Of a stretch of DNA of 64,000 nucleotides, positions 35,490-43,197 are shown in pieces. Source of the stretch: Sphingobacterium alimentarium (GTDB lineage: Bacteria > Bacteroidota > Bacteroidia > Sphingobacteriales > Sphingobacteriaceae); contig NZ_SMBZ01000001.1 of NCBI RefSeq assembly GCF_004342685.1, positions 1 through 64,000 on the forward strand. The letters run 5' to 3'. The stretch's first letter is position 1. The number at the start of each line of letters is the position of its first letter. The notes under the pieces are model-generated. The model saw only the letters and a list, made by a program, of their open reading frames with translations. It made no database searches and had not been told where the DNA came from. Made by a program: the position numbers and the translations under genes.

Positions 35490-35966
35490 ATGATTAAACA
35501 GTTTTTAATGAACTTACTGCTATCATTCATCTGGGTAGCGCTTACTGGATCGATGTATTATACAAACTTTTTGTTTGGATTTATGCTCGGCTTTGGTATT
35601 CTATGGATCATGAATCGTACAGATGGCGATAGAAGTTATTTCTATAAGGTACCGCGCATTATCAGTTTTGTATTTTATTTCATTTGGGAAATGATTAAAG
35701 CAAATGTACAAGTAGCCTATGATGTAATGACTCCCAACTTCTTCATGCGTCCAGGAATAGTAAAATTCCCGCTCAATGCAAAGACAGACACGGAGATCAA
35801 TCTCTTGTCTACGATGATATCTCTGACACCAGGCACACTCATCGTGGATATTAGTGAGGACAAGACCACGATGTATATACACGTGATGTATTTGAATAAT
35901 CCGGAAAAATTTGTCCGCGATATGAAAACAGGATTAGAAAGACGATTATTGGAGGCGATACGATGA
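35490..35966 (+). CDS. mrpE: Mrp antiporter subunit E
   Basis: 158 residues from the ATG at 35490 (MIKQFLMNLLLSFIW), which directly follows the mrpD stop; an upstream in-frame ATG inside mrpD is less likely. Two N-terminal membrane helices are followed by a soluble domain with TMISLTPGTLIVDISEDKTT, the MrpE hallmark. The protein is required for assembly or function of the complex. It overlaps mrpF by four bases. Confidence 0.92.
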   Translation: MIKQFLMNLLLSFIWVALTGSMYYTNFLFGFMLGFGILWIMNRTDGDRSYFYKVPRIISFVFYFIWEMIKANVQVAYDVMTPNFFMRPGIVKFPLNAKTDTEINLLSTMISLTPGTLIVDISEDKTTMYIHVMYLNNPEKFVRDMKTGLERRLLEAIR

Positions 35967-36235
35967 CACTAGAAACCTATTTTGACTACTTTATCCTACC
36001 CATTTTGACTATATCGGTTATTTTGGTGTTTATACGTTTGATAAAAGGTCCCAAAGTAGTGGATCGAGTAATAGCCCTGGATCTCATTATCACCATTGGT
36101 ATTGGGATCATTACGATTTTCACTATTCGGTCGAATCAGATCGTGCTGTTGGATGTGGCGATCATGCTTGCACTTATAGCCTTTTTGGGAACAGTAGCCT
36201 TTTCATTTTACATAGAAAAAAGAGAAGATGATTAA
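35963..36235 (+). CDS. mrpF: Mrp antiporter subunit F
   Basis: 90 residues with three membrane helices; IRLIKGPKVVDRVIALDLI is the family signature. It overlaps mrpG by eight bases. Confidence 0.92.
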   Translation: MTLETYFDYFILPILTISVILVFIRLIKGPKVVDRVIALDLIITIGIGIITIFTIRSNQIVLLDVAIMLALIAFLGTVAFSFYIEKREDD

Positions 36236-36641
36236 TATTATTATAGGAATTTTGAGCACGATAGGTGCTTTTGCGATATTTTTTGCTTCCTTGGGAATTC
36301 TGAGGATGCCGGATTTTTATTTGCGCCTTTCGGTAACTGTAAAAGCCGCGACTTTAGGTGTAGGCTTACTTTTGTTTTGTGCTGCAATTATATTCCCGGA
36401 TATTTCAGTGAGTACGAAAGCCTTGGCCATTACATTTTTCCTTATTATCACCTCACCCATTGCTGCCCATATGATAGGTAGAGCCGCCTATTTCACAGGA
36501 ACACCCTTGTGGAAAGGAACAATAGTAGACCAGCTGGCGGGAATGTATGATAAAGAAACACACGAGCTGAAAAATGATGCCGAGCCGCCTGCTGAAGAAC
36601 CAGAAGAACAGATTGCAAAAACAGAAGACGAAACGGACTAA
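36228..36641 (+). CDS. mrpG: Mrp antiporter subunit G
   Basis: 137 residues with three membrane helices, including FFASLGILRMPDFYLRLS and TSPIAAHMIGRAAYF. These are the MrpG marks. The C-terminal tail of about 35 residues is unusually acidic and Pro/Glu rich, probably cytosolic. It is the last gene of the operon; the next gene converges 12 bases away. Confidence 0.92.
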   Translation: MINIIIGILSTIGAFAIFFASLGILRMPDFYLRLSVTVKAATLGVGLLLFCAAIIFPDISVSTKALAITFFLIITSPIAAHMIGRAAYFTGTPLWKGTIVDQLAGMYDKETHELKNDAEPPAEEPEEQIAKTEDETD

Positions 36642-36653
36642 TCGGACTCCGGA

Positions 36654-37553
36654 TTAGTGTGCAGCGCGTTGCAGACGTTGCTGCATCTTGGTTTTCAACG
36701 TAGGGTAAACAAATACCGCAGCAAGTACCAAAACTGCACCTGCATAAAAACCCATGCTCATCTTTTCGGTGCTTCCGATGAAGAAAAATGCCAATATGAT
36801 ACCATAAACCGGCTCCATGTTGGTCACTAAAGCCACAGTAAAAGCGCTTAGCTCCTTCATGACTGCAACCCCCAGCACATACGCCAAAGCGGTACAGACA
36901 CTACCTAAAAGAAACAAATAAACCAAGTCCGTAGAAGATAGAATCATATGGGAATCAAATTTCCCTGTGAATAAAAGTACTATTGTGACACCAATGAATG
37001 CACCAATCATTTCATATTGTGTAATAATACTTGGACTGGTTTTTTGAACCATCTTTCCATTCAAAATAGAAAAAATACTTGCACAAGCCGCAGCTCCTAA
37101 GCCCAATACAATACCCAACCAATATTGAAACTCGAATTTAAAAATCAGGTAGATACCCAAAATAATAATGAGTCCTACGATGATATCCCCGGTGTATAGT
37201 TTTCTCTTATAGAATAGAGGTTCTAAGATGGCTGTAAACAAAGTCAGAGAAGAAAGTGTAACCAATGTAACGGATACGGTGGACACTTTAATAGCCTGAA
37301 AAAACAATACCCAATGCAGTCCTACCAAAAGTCCGACAGCCATAAATTTCAGCAGATCAGCTGTAGGTACGACCATACTTTTGCGCGTGGCCAAATGATA
37401 ACCCACCAATGTCAGGGCGGCAATCAGTACGCGGTACCACACCAATTGTAAAGCCGGTGTAGATATTAAGGAGCCTAACACTCCTGTAAATCCCCAAATT
37501 AGCACCGTAAAATGAAGTATTAGCAAATTACGATGTTGTGTAATGAAATTCAT
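36654..37553 (-). CDS. EamA/DMT family transporter
   Basis: 299 residues made of two repeats of five membrane helices each, the drug/metabolite transporter (EamA) fold: LIWGFTGVLGSLIS near the N-terminus and YVLGVAVMKELSAFTVALVT in the second half. Such proteins export amino acids or other small metabolites; the substrate is unknown. It lies 5 bases downstream of the LptF/G-like permease and 3' of tgt, probably one transcript. Confidence 0.85.
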   Translation of the reverse strand: MNFITQHRNLLILHFTVLIWGFTGVLGSLISTPALQLVWYRVLIAALTLVGYHLATRKSMVVPTADLLKFMAVGLLVGLHWVLFFQAIKVSTVSVTLVTLSSLTLFTAILEPLFYKRKLYTGDIIVGLIIILGIYLIFKFEFQYWLGIVLGLGAAACASIFSILNGKMVQKTSPSIITQYEMIGAFIGVTIVLLFTGKFDSHMILSSTDLVYLFLLGSVCTALAYVLGVAVMKELSAFTVALVTNMEPVYGIILAFFFIGSTEKMSMGFYAGAVLVLAAVFVYPTLKTKMQQRLQRAAH

Positions 37554-37558
37554 AAATT

Positions 37559-38641
37559 TTATTTAGGTGCTTTTTTGAGCAAAATGAAGGTCAACACTAA
37601 AAACACTAAACTAGGAGTAAGTACAGCCAAAAGCGGAGGAAATCCTCCCTTCAGCGCAAACATAGTCGTGAATTGATTAAATACCAAGAACGTAAAACTT
37701 AAACCTATACCAATCCCCAGACTCAGTCCAATACCACCACGTACTTTTTTCGATGACAACGCTACGCCCATCAATGTCAGGATGTATGCGGCAAAGGGAC
37801 TTATCCAGCGTTTGTATTTCTCCAATAGCAAGTCCGTCATCATACCTGTACCCCGTGTCTCCTCTTTTTCTATACGTTCGTTGAGTTCTTGGGTTGTCAT
37901 AGCTGTAAAGATATTCTCATAGACTTCAAAGTCACGTGGTATCATGTCTAGAGTCGTATCTCTACGATCCCCTTTTTCCATCGTTTCTTTCAATCCAGCG
38001 ATAATCCGATTGGTATAATTTTCTATGCGCCACTTATTTATCGTCGAATCCCATACCACCCGATCAGCTATTAGCTTTTCGGTCATTTCTATTCCGTCAA
38101 ACTTTTCCAGCACAAAATTGTAACCGATAGCGGATTTGGTATCAAAAGTTTCGATATACACATACGTATTGCTATCAATCTGCATATGTGTCGATGAAGT
38201 GTTTGTGCTTACCTTATGCGGCTTCACATATACATTTTCAAAATTAACTTTTATGCGATTGGTCGCCGGAAGAATCCATAGATTTGACACTAAAGTGAAA
38301 GCAAAAATAATGGAAGCACCATAAATATAGGGCCGCAGCAGCCTATTGAAGCTCATTCCTCCATTCAAAATAGGCACAATCTCAGTTTGATCCGCCATTT
38401 TGGAGGTAAAAAATATCACCGCAATAAAGTTGATAAGCGGTGTAAGCATGTTTAAAAAGAATGGTACTGATCCTAACGCATAGTATTTGAGCAAGACATC
38501 CGTGAAGGAAGCCTTATTCTTCAAGAAATCATCCAACTTCTCCGAAATATCGAAAATCACGATAACTACAATAAAAATGGCTACCGTAAAAATGAAGGTA
38601 GTCATATACTTCTTGAAGATATAGCGATCAATGATATTCAT
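37559..38641 (-). CDS. LptF/LptG-family LPS export permease
   Basis: 360 residues. Three N-terminal helices, a periplasmic beta-rich domain (about residues 110-260) and three C-terminal helices form the YjgP/YjgQ fold. IIDRYIFKKYMTTFIFTV at the start and VALSSKKVRGGIGLSLGIG in helix 4-5 are typical of LptG. It would pair with the LptB ATPase (gene at 15.9 kb) and an LptF partner not seen here. It is adjacent to tgt on the same strand, an order common in Bacteroidota. Confidence 0.88.
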   Translation of the reverse strand: MNIIDRYIFKKYMTTFIFTVAIFIVVIVIFDISEKLDDFLKNKASFTDVLLKYYALGSVPFFLNMLTPLINFIAVIFFTSKMADQTEIVPILNGGMSFNRLLRPYIYGASIIFAFTLVSNLWILPATNRIKVNFENVYVKPHKVSTNTSSTHMQIDSNTYVYIETFDTKSAIGYNFVLEKFDGIEMTEKLIADRVVWDSTINKWRIENYTNRIIAGLKETMEKGDRRDTTLDMIPRDFEVYENIFTAMTTQELNERIEKEETRGTGMMTDLLLEKYKRWISPFAAYILTLMGVALSSKKVRGGIGLSLGIGIGLSFTFLVFNQFTTMFALKGGFPPLLAVLTPSLVFLVLTFILLKKAPK

Positions 38642-38681
38642 GGTATCAAATTAAACAGTAAAAAATGAAAACTTAAAATGT

Positions 38682-39812
38682 TTATAGGCGTTGACCTAAT
38701 ATTTTTACCATTTTCTCTTTCCATTCATAGAATGTGCCTTCAATAATTTTCTCGCGGGCTTGTTTTACTAACCAGAGATAGAAATGTAAGTTGTGCAAAG
38801 ATGCTATTTGGGCACCTAAGATTTCTTGTGAACGAATTAAGTGTCTCAAATATGCTTTGCTATACACTTGATCCATCATCAAATCACTCTCCGCTTCGAT
38901 CGGCGAAAAATCATCTTTCCACTTTTCATTTTTGATATTGATAATACCATTACGGGTGAATAACATTCCATTACGGGCATTACGAGTTGGCATTACACAG
39001 TCGAACATATCAATACCTAATGCAATATTTTCTAAAATATTGATTGGAGTACCCACACCCATCAGGTAGCGCGGCTTATCTTTAGGAAGAATATTGGTAA
39101 CAACTTCTGTCATCGCATACATCTCTTCGGCTGGCTCTCCTACCGAAAGACCACCTATAGCATTCCCCTCGCGTTCGAATGAAGCAATTACTTCAGCAGA
39201 TTTTGCGCGCAAATCTTTATATACCGAACCTTGTACAATCGGGAATAAAGTCTGGTCGTAACCATACAAAGGCTCCGTGCTATCGAATCTGTCACAACAA
39301 CGCTTTAGCCAACGATGCGTCATATCCAATGAGCGGCGCGCATAATTATAATCACAAGGGTATGGTGTACACTCATCAAATGCCATGATAATATCAGCTC
39401 CGATGATACGTTGTGTATCCATTACATTCTCGGGCGTAAACAAATGTTTCGAACCATCTACGTGCGAACGGAACGTGACACCTTCTTCACGGATTTTACG
39501 TACTTCCGTCAATGAATAAACTTGATAGCCACCCGAGTCGGTCAATATAGGTTTGTCCCAACCATTGAATTTATGTAATCCTCCCGCTTTATTCAAGACA
39601 TCCAATCCGGGTCTTAAATATAGATGATAGGTATTACCCAGAATGATTTGGGCTTGAATATCGTTTACCAGCTCATGTTGATGTACCGCTTTGACCGTGC
39701 CGGCTGTACCTACAGGCATGAAAATAGGGGTTTCAATCTTTCCGTGAGCGGTCTCTAATACTCCTGCACGTGCTTGGGATAGTTTATCTTGAACTTGAAG
39801 CGTAAATTTCAT
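38682..39812 (-). CDS. tgt: Queuine/preQ1 tRNA-ribosyltransferase Tgt, lacking zinc cysteines
   Basis: 376 residues. It exchanges guanine 34 for preQ1 in tRNAs with GUN anticodons. The core is normal: catalytic Asp in TDSGGYQVYSL (about residue 92), FPIVQGSVYKDLR, GGLSVGEP, and the nucleophile region DMFDCVMPTRNARNG. The zinc-binding CxCxxC, expected after SPxxxEC, is replaced by ESDLMMD (residues 308-314), leaving only His340 of the four ligands. The following helix YSKAYLRHL is retained, so the fold is kept but the metal is probably absent. A -7-like box lies on the minus strand at 39833-39840. Confidence 0.92.
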   Translation of the reverse strand: MKFTLQVQDKLSQARAGVLETAHGKIETPIFMPVGTAGTVKAVHQHELVNDIQAQIILGNTYHLYLRPGLDVLNKAGGLHKFNGWDKPILTDSGGYQVYSLTEVRKIREEGVTFRSHVDGSKHLFTPENVMDTQRIIGADIIMAFDECTPYPCDYNYARRSLDMTHRWLKRCCDRFDSTEPLYGYDQTLFPIVQGSVYKDLRAKSAEVIASFEREGNAIGGLSVGEPAEEMYAMTEVVTNILPKDKPRYLMGVGTPINILENIALGIDMFDCVMPTRNARNGMLFTRNGIINIKNEKWKDDFSPIEAESDLMMDQVYSKAYLRHLIRSQEILGAQIASLHNLHFYLWLVKQAREKIIEGTFYEWKEKMVKILGQRL

Positions 39813-39832
39813 ATACTTATTAAAATCAGGTG

Positions 39833-39840
39833 CAAAAATA
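39833..39840 (-). promoter_or_regulatory. Candidate -7 promoter box for tgt
   Basis: TATTTTTG on the minus strand fits TAnnTTTG and lies 20 bases before the tgt ATG at 39812. The -33 element is unclear. Confidence 0.35.
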
Positions 39841-39924
39841 CTATAAAATTCCGAGCCTACCTCATATAGGGAATTTAATTAGCAATTCTTAACCGTTTTC
39901 TGATAATATTAAAAAATAACGTTC

Positions 39925-39932
39925 TATCTTTG
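39925..39932 (+). promoter_or_regulatory. Candidate -7 promoter box for the GT2 gene
   Basis: TATCTTTG fits TAnnTTTG and lies 7 bases before the ATG at 39940, which would give a very short leader. Confidence 0.4.
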
Positions 39933-39939
39933 AACCTTC

Positions 39940-41085
39940 ATGGCGAATATTGATTTAGAAATCGTACTTCAAGTCTCGTATATTTTATATGGCTTATTAG
40001 GCATTCTACTGCTCATACAGCTGTATTATATTCTGTTTGTCTACAGTAGACTTTCTCGTTACAAAGTAAAATCCTATCAAGAAACAACGGACCTGCCGCC
40101 TGTCTCGGTGATTATCTGCGCGCATAATGAGCAGGAAAATCTAAAGCAATTTTTACCCCAAATCCTGGAACAAGAATATCCCAATTTCGAGGTGATCGTG
40201 GTCAATGATTACTCTACCGACGAAACGAAATGGATATTAGAGGACTTCAAACGTCAATATTCGCATTTAAATGTGGTCGACATCAAAGAGCATATCAAAC
40301 TTAAGAACTCCAAAAAATTTGCCTTAACATTAGGAATTAAAGCGGCAAAGCATGAATTACTTATCATGACAGATGCCGACTGTATGCCCAACAGCAGCAA
40401 TTGGCTGAAAGAAATGGCAGGTGCATATTCCGAAGACAAAGAAATTGTGTTGGGATATTCACCCTACTTTCCACAGACAGGCTTCTTGAATAAGTTGATA
40501 CGTTTTGAGACGGCACATACTGCCATGAGCTATTTATCCTATGCCTTGAAAAGGAATGCTTATATGGGTGTTGGCCGAAACTTGTCTTATCTGAAATCGC
40601 TATTTTTCAAAGGAAAAGGTTTCAATGCGCACATGCATATCAAATCGGGGGACGACGATCTATTTGTCAATCAAAATGCCACTCGTCAGAATGTAAATAT
40701 TGCCATTCATCCTGATGCACATGTATATTCCAATCCAAAAGAAACATGGAAAAGTTACTACAAGCAAAAAGCTAGACATTCCGGAGCTTCTGTAGTCTAC
40801 AAAAAATCCCACCAGCGTATGCTGGGCACGCAATTGATTACTGCATTTCTATTTTACGTCATGTTGATAGTATGCATCGCCTGTTATCCATCGTTATGGT
40901 TTGTGGGTGTAGGTATGTTTTTGCTGCGTTATCTTTGTCAACTTATTACATTCTCCTCCATATACAAGAAGCTGGCTGTAAAGGATTTATTAGCTTGGCT
41001 ACTTATATTGGACGTGTTTTATTATTTTTACATCTGTCTTAACGGATTATTCAATCGTAAAAAGAAACAACAATCTTGGAAATAG
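39940..41085 (+). CDS. Membrane glycosyltransferase family 2
   Basis: 381 residues. One N-terminal membrane helix (about 12-32) is followed by a GT-A domain, VSVIICAHNEQENLKQFL, with the DxD-type nucleotide/metal motif MTDADCMPNSSNW. HMHIKSGDDDLFVNQ looks like the catalytic-base region, and KQKARHSGAS is similar to the QxxRW region. Two to three C-terminal membrane helices follow. It would add sugars to a membrane-linked acceptor or polymer at the inner membrane. It is followed after 45 bases by rsmG. Confidence 0.85.
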   Translation: MANIDLEIVLQVSYILYGLLGILLLIQLYYILFVYSRLSRYKVKSYQETTDLPPVSVIICAHNEQENLKQFLPQILEQEYPNFEVIVVNDYSTDETKWILEDFKRQYSHLNVVDIKEHIKLKNSKKFALTLGIKAAKHELLIMTDADCMPNSSNWLKEMAGAYSEDKEIVLGYSPYFPQTGFLNKLIRFETAHTAMSYLSYALKRNAYMGVGRNLSYLKSLFFKGKGFNAHMHIKSGDDDLFVNQNATRQNVNIAIHPDAHVYSNPKETWKSYYKQKARHSGASVVYKKSHQRMLGTQLITAFLFYVMLIVCIACYPSLWFVGVGMFLLRYLCQLITFSSIYKKLAVKDLLAWLLILDVFYYFYICLNGLFNRKKKQQSWK

Positions 41086-41130
41086 CATTTCTACAAATGC
41101 TTTTGTACAATAACATTAAATACAGCAATC

Positions 41131-41766
41131 GTGAATCCATCAGTAGATATTATTTTTAATTATTTTCCACGTCTTACGGAAAAACAAAAGGAGCAATTCA
41201 CCAAATTAGCAGAAGTCTATCCTTTTTGGAATGACCAAATCAACGTAATTTCAAGAAAAGACATCGAAAGTCTTTATTTGAAGCACATTTTACATTCATT
41301 AGGTATTGCAAAATTCGTCACTGAATTTACACCCGGCACTCGCATTTTGGATGTAGGTACAGGAGGTGGTTTTCCGGGAATTCCATTAGCAATCATGTTC
41401 CCTGAGGTACAATTTCATCTGGTAGATTCTATTGGAAAAAAAATTAAGGTAGTACGTGAAGTCGCCGCTGCCATAGGACTGAAAAATGTAGAAGCTGATC
41501 ATATACGTGCAGAACAATTAGACTATAAATATGATTTTGTCGTATCAAGAGCAGTTACTCGTCTGGCGGATTTCACACCTTGGATACGCAACAAGTTTGA
41601 GAAAAAAGATAAAAATGCAATTCCGAATGGTATTCTTTACCTAAAAGGAGGTGACTTAAAAGAGGAAATTAAAGAATCCAAACTGAAGGCAGAATTACAT
41701 CCTTTATCCTCCTATTTTAAAGAAGATTTCTTTGATACCAAATACGTAGTTTACGTACCTATGTAA
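41131..41766 (+). CDS. rsmG: 16S rRNA (guanine527-N7) methyltransferase RsmG
   Basis: 211 residues. It methylates N7 of G527 in the 530 loop of 16S rRNA with SAM. The SAM loop ILDVGTGGGFPGIPLAIMFP is the family signature, and FVVSRAVTRLADF matches the later conserved region. The start is GTG at 41131, giving MNPSVDIIFNYFP, which aligns with the usual N-terminus; no better ATG is in frame upstream. Confidence 0.93.
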   Translation: MNPSVDIIFNYFPRLTEKQKEQFTKLAEVYPFWNDQINVISRKDIESLYLKHILHSLGIAKFVTEFTPGTRILDVGTGGGFPGIPLAIMFPEVQFHLVDSIGKKIKVVREVAAAIGLKNVEADHIRAEQLDYKYDFVVSRAVTRLADFTPWIRNKFEKKDKNAIPNGILYLKGGDLKEEIKESKLKAELHPLSSYFKEDFFDTKYVVYVPM

Positions 41767-41770
41767 AAAT

Positions 41771-41795
41771 AAAGGAGAACATTTAGTTCTCCTTT
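41771..41795 (+). terminator. Terminator of rsmG
   Basis: A perfect 10-bp stem AAAGGAGAAC / GTTCTCCTTT with loop ATTTA, starting 4 bases after the stop. The T-run is short. Confidence 0.75.
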
Positions 41796-41958
41796 AATCG
41801 TTTATATATTCCAATTTAATTATTACATCCTCCTTCGCCCATCGTTTAGTTTTGATTTTTTTTAGAATAAAATTGATTCAAATTAGATGTAAATCAAAAT
41901 ACTTAATAGCCATATATTAATCATCACAACACTGATCAACTAGCTGGATAAATATTAT

Positions 41959-42260
41959 TCATCCCTTAACACTTGTTCCAATAGCAAACTTGAAAAGTAT
42001 GCTATTTTCTTCCATAGAAAGCTTATTTTTATATTCAAAAAACACTGTCTTACGCAATTCATCCGTGATACGCCTATAGCCATATCTTCCCTTATGTTTG
42101 TTATAAACACTTTTAATCAGGTTTTTGATCACATCATACTTGTCTTTTTTATCTTTTTTTTCATGGAAATAATACGTACTTCTCACTACTTTGCCATACT
42201 TAATGAGGAATGTCATATCAAACTCTTGCCTTAATTCTTGGATGGCTTGGATTTTTGCTG
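41959..42260 (-). pseudogene. IS3-family OrfB transposase, N-terminal fragment
   Basis: The frame overlapping the end of OrfA reads AIQELRQEFDMTFLIKYGK, then VYNKHKGRYGYRRITDELRK, the N-terminal HTH_21 region of IS3 OrfB. The first ATG is at 42216, but in these elements OrfB is usually made by -1 frameshifting from OrfA. After RKT the sequence leaves the family and stops 28 codons later; those residues (VFFEYKNKLSMEENS...) are from the flanking DNA or a second fragment I do not recognise. The integrase core is absent. Confidence 0.8.
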
Positions 42261-42820
42261 GCGTTCTTGTTCCTCCAGCGCTTGAATTAAGGCATTGTAC
42301 TTTTTTAAGAATGCCACCTCACAACGTAACTCTTCATTCTCTCTTAATAGCTCCTCTTCACGAGTCAATGGTTTATTCGATTTTAGAGGTTACGTTTATT
42401 AGTACTCATATTTTTGACAGGACGGCCTTTTCGTTTTGGGGTTAATCCGTCCAATCCAAATGTAGCATATTTTTTCTGCCACTGGATAATAATACTCGCA
42501 TTGGGTATATGAAACTTGAATTTAGCTTGGCTTGAGCTTAGTTTTTCTTGCTCAATTGCGCGAATAACTTTTAACTTAAATTCGACCGTATATCTTTTAT
42601 TCTTAGTTGAAATTAACCCTTGCAATCCTAGTATACGATAGTCTGAATCCATCGTGTGACTAACCTTGTATTCAATCCATATTTTTTCGGATATGAAGAA
42701 ATAGAATGATACTTTTCAATATTTAATTTTACACAATTGAGCTTAAATGCTACATCGTATTTGACTCTTCGTTCCATAAAAATACCCCCAGAAAGTGTCT
42801 AACTTTTTGGGGGCAGTGCA
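42046..42820 (-). mobile_element. Decayed, truncated IS3-family (IS150-group) insertion sequence
   Basis: On the minus strand the left end is intact: a terminal repeat starting TGCACTGCCCCCAAAAAGTT (tip at 42820) runs 43 bases before the orfA start at 42777. OrfA is broken by two frameshifts. OrfB stops matching after RITDELRKT near 42046, so the DDE catalytic core and the right terminal repeat are missing. No target duplication can be recognised. The element cannot move on its own. It lies between rsmG and the small hypothetical gene before dprA. The 150 bases beyond it (41796-41958) hold nothing recognisable. Confidence 0.85.
42231..42777 (-). pseudogene. IS3-family OrfA (helix-turn-helix plus leucine zipper), two frameshifts
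   Basis: Read in three frames the protein is nearly complete. It begins MERRVKYDVAFKLNCVKLN at 42777. The first frameshift is near 42643, where RWIQ should continue into DYRILGLQGL; one base appears lost. A second helix-turn-helix follows (FKFHIPNASIIIQWQKKYA, then FGLDGLTPKRKGRP). Another frame change near 42390 leads to a zipper segment EEELLRENEELRCEVAFLKK that ends at TAA 42231. This two-HTH plus zipper layout is that of IS150-group OrfA. Confidence 0.8.
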
Positions 42821-42863
42821 TTCTATATATATTGCTTTTTTTTCTCTCACAACGTAATCTATT

Positions 42864-43106
42864 TTAACTTTCCAATTCTTTAGTAATCTCTGCACCAATG
42901 AGATTTACTTCTTCATCCATACCAAAGAGAGGCAATCCCGTTTCAGGATGAAGCTTGAGCCAATTGGTACCTGTATCTTTTATAATCTGTACATATTCTT
43001 TTCCCTCCTTGAAGATGGTATAGGTATCTTCTTCATCCGGAAAGACAGAATATACGATCTCTCCGATTTCTATATCAAAAGGTTCTTTCATTTCCATAGT
43101 TCTCAA
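42864..43106 (-). CDS. Small acidic hypothetical protein
   Basis: 80 residues, soluble, with no cysteine. Segments DIEIGEIVYSVFPDEEDTYT and DTGTNWLKLHPETGLPLFG look like a small beta-sheet protein. I do not recognise a named family, though similar short proteins occur in Sphingobacteriaceae. Codon use looks like its neighbours and a TAnnTTTG box lies just upstream, so it is probably real. In-frame ATGs at residues 4 and 6 are alternative starts. Confidence 0.55.
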   Translation of the reverse strand: MRTMEMKEPFDIEIGEIVYSVFPDEEDTYTIFKEGKEYVQIIKDTGTNWLKLHPETGLPLFGMDEEVNLIGAEITKELES

Positions 43107-43116
43107 TTTTAATATA

Positions 43117-43124
43117 CAAAGGTA
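43117..43124 (-). promoter_or_regulatory. Candidate -7 promoter box for the small hypothetical gene
   Basis: TACCTTTG on the minus strand fits TAnnTTTG, 10 bases before the first ATG. A second TTTG lies 23 bases further upstream as a possible -33 box. Confidence 0.45.
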
Positions 43125-43197
43125 ACACTCCTAGAAAGAAATTGGTGCAAAGGTTTGGAACAAAAACAAAGTATTCCTTATATTTAAACTACCAGTT

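Noticed and set aside
41820..41855. A short minus-strand reading MGEGGCNN, resembling the end of a small peptide gene
   Set aside because: It is only eight codons with an in-frame stop two codons upstream of the ATG, so no gene is supported.
42628..42777. A 49-residue protein starting MERRVKYDVAF as an independent small DNA-binding gene
   Set aside because: It is the first frame of the frameshifted IS3 OrfA, directly behind the terminal repeat.
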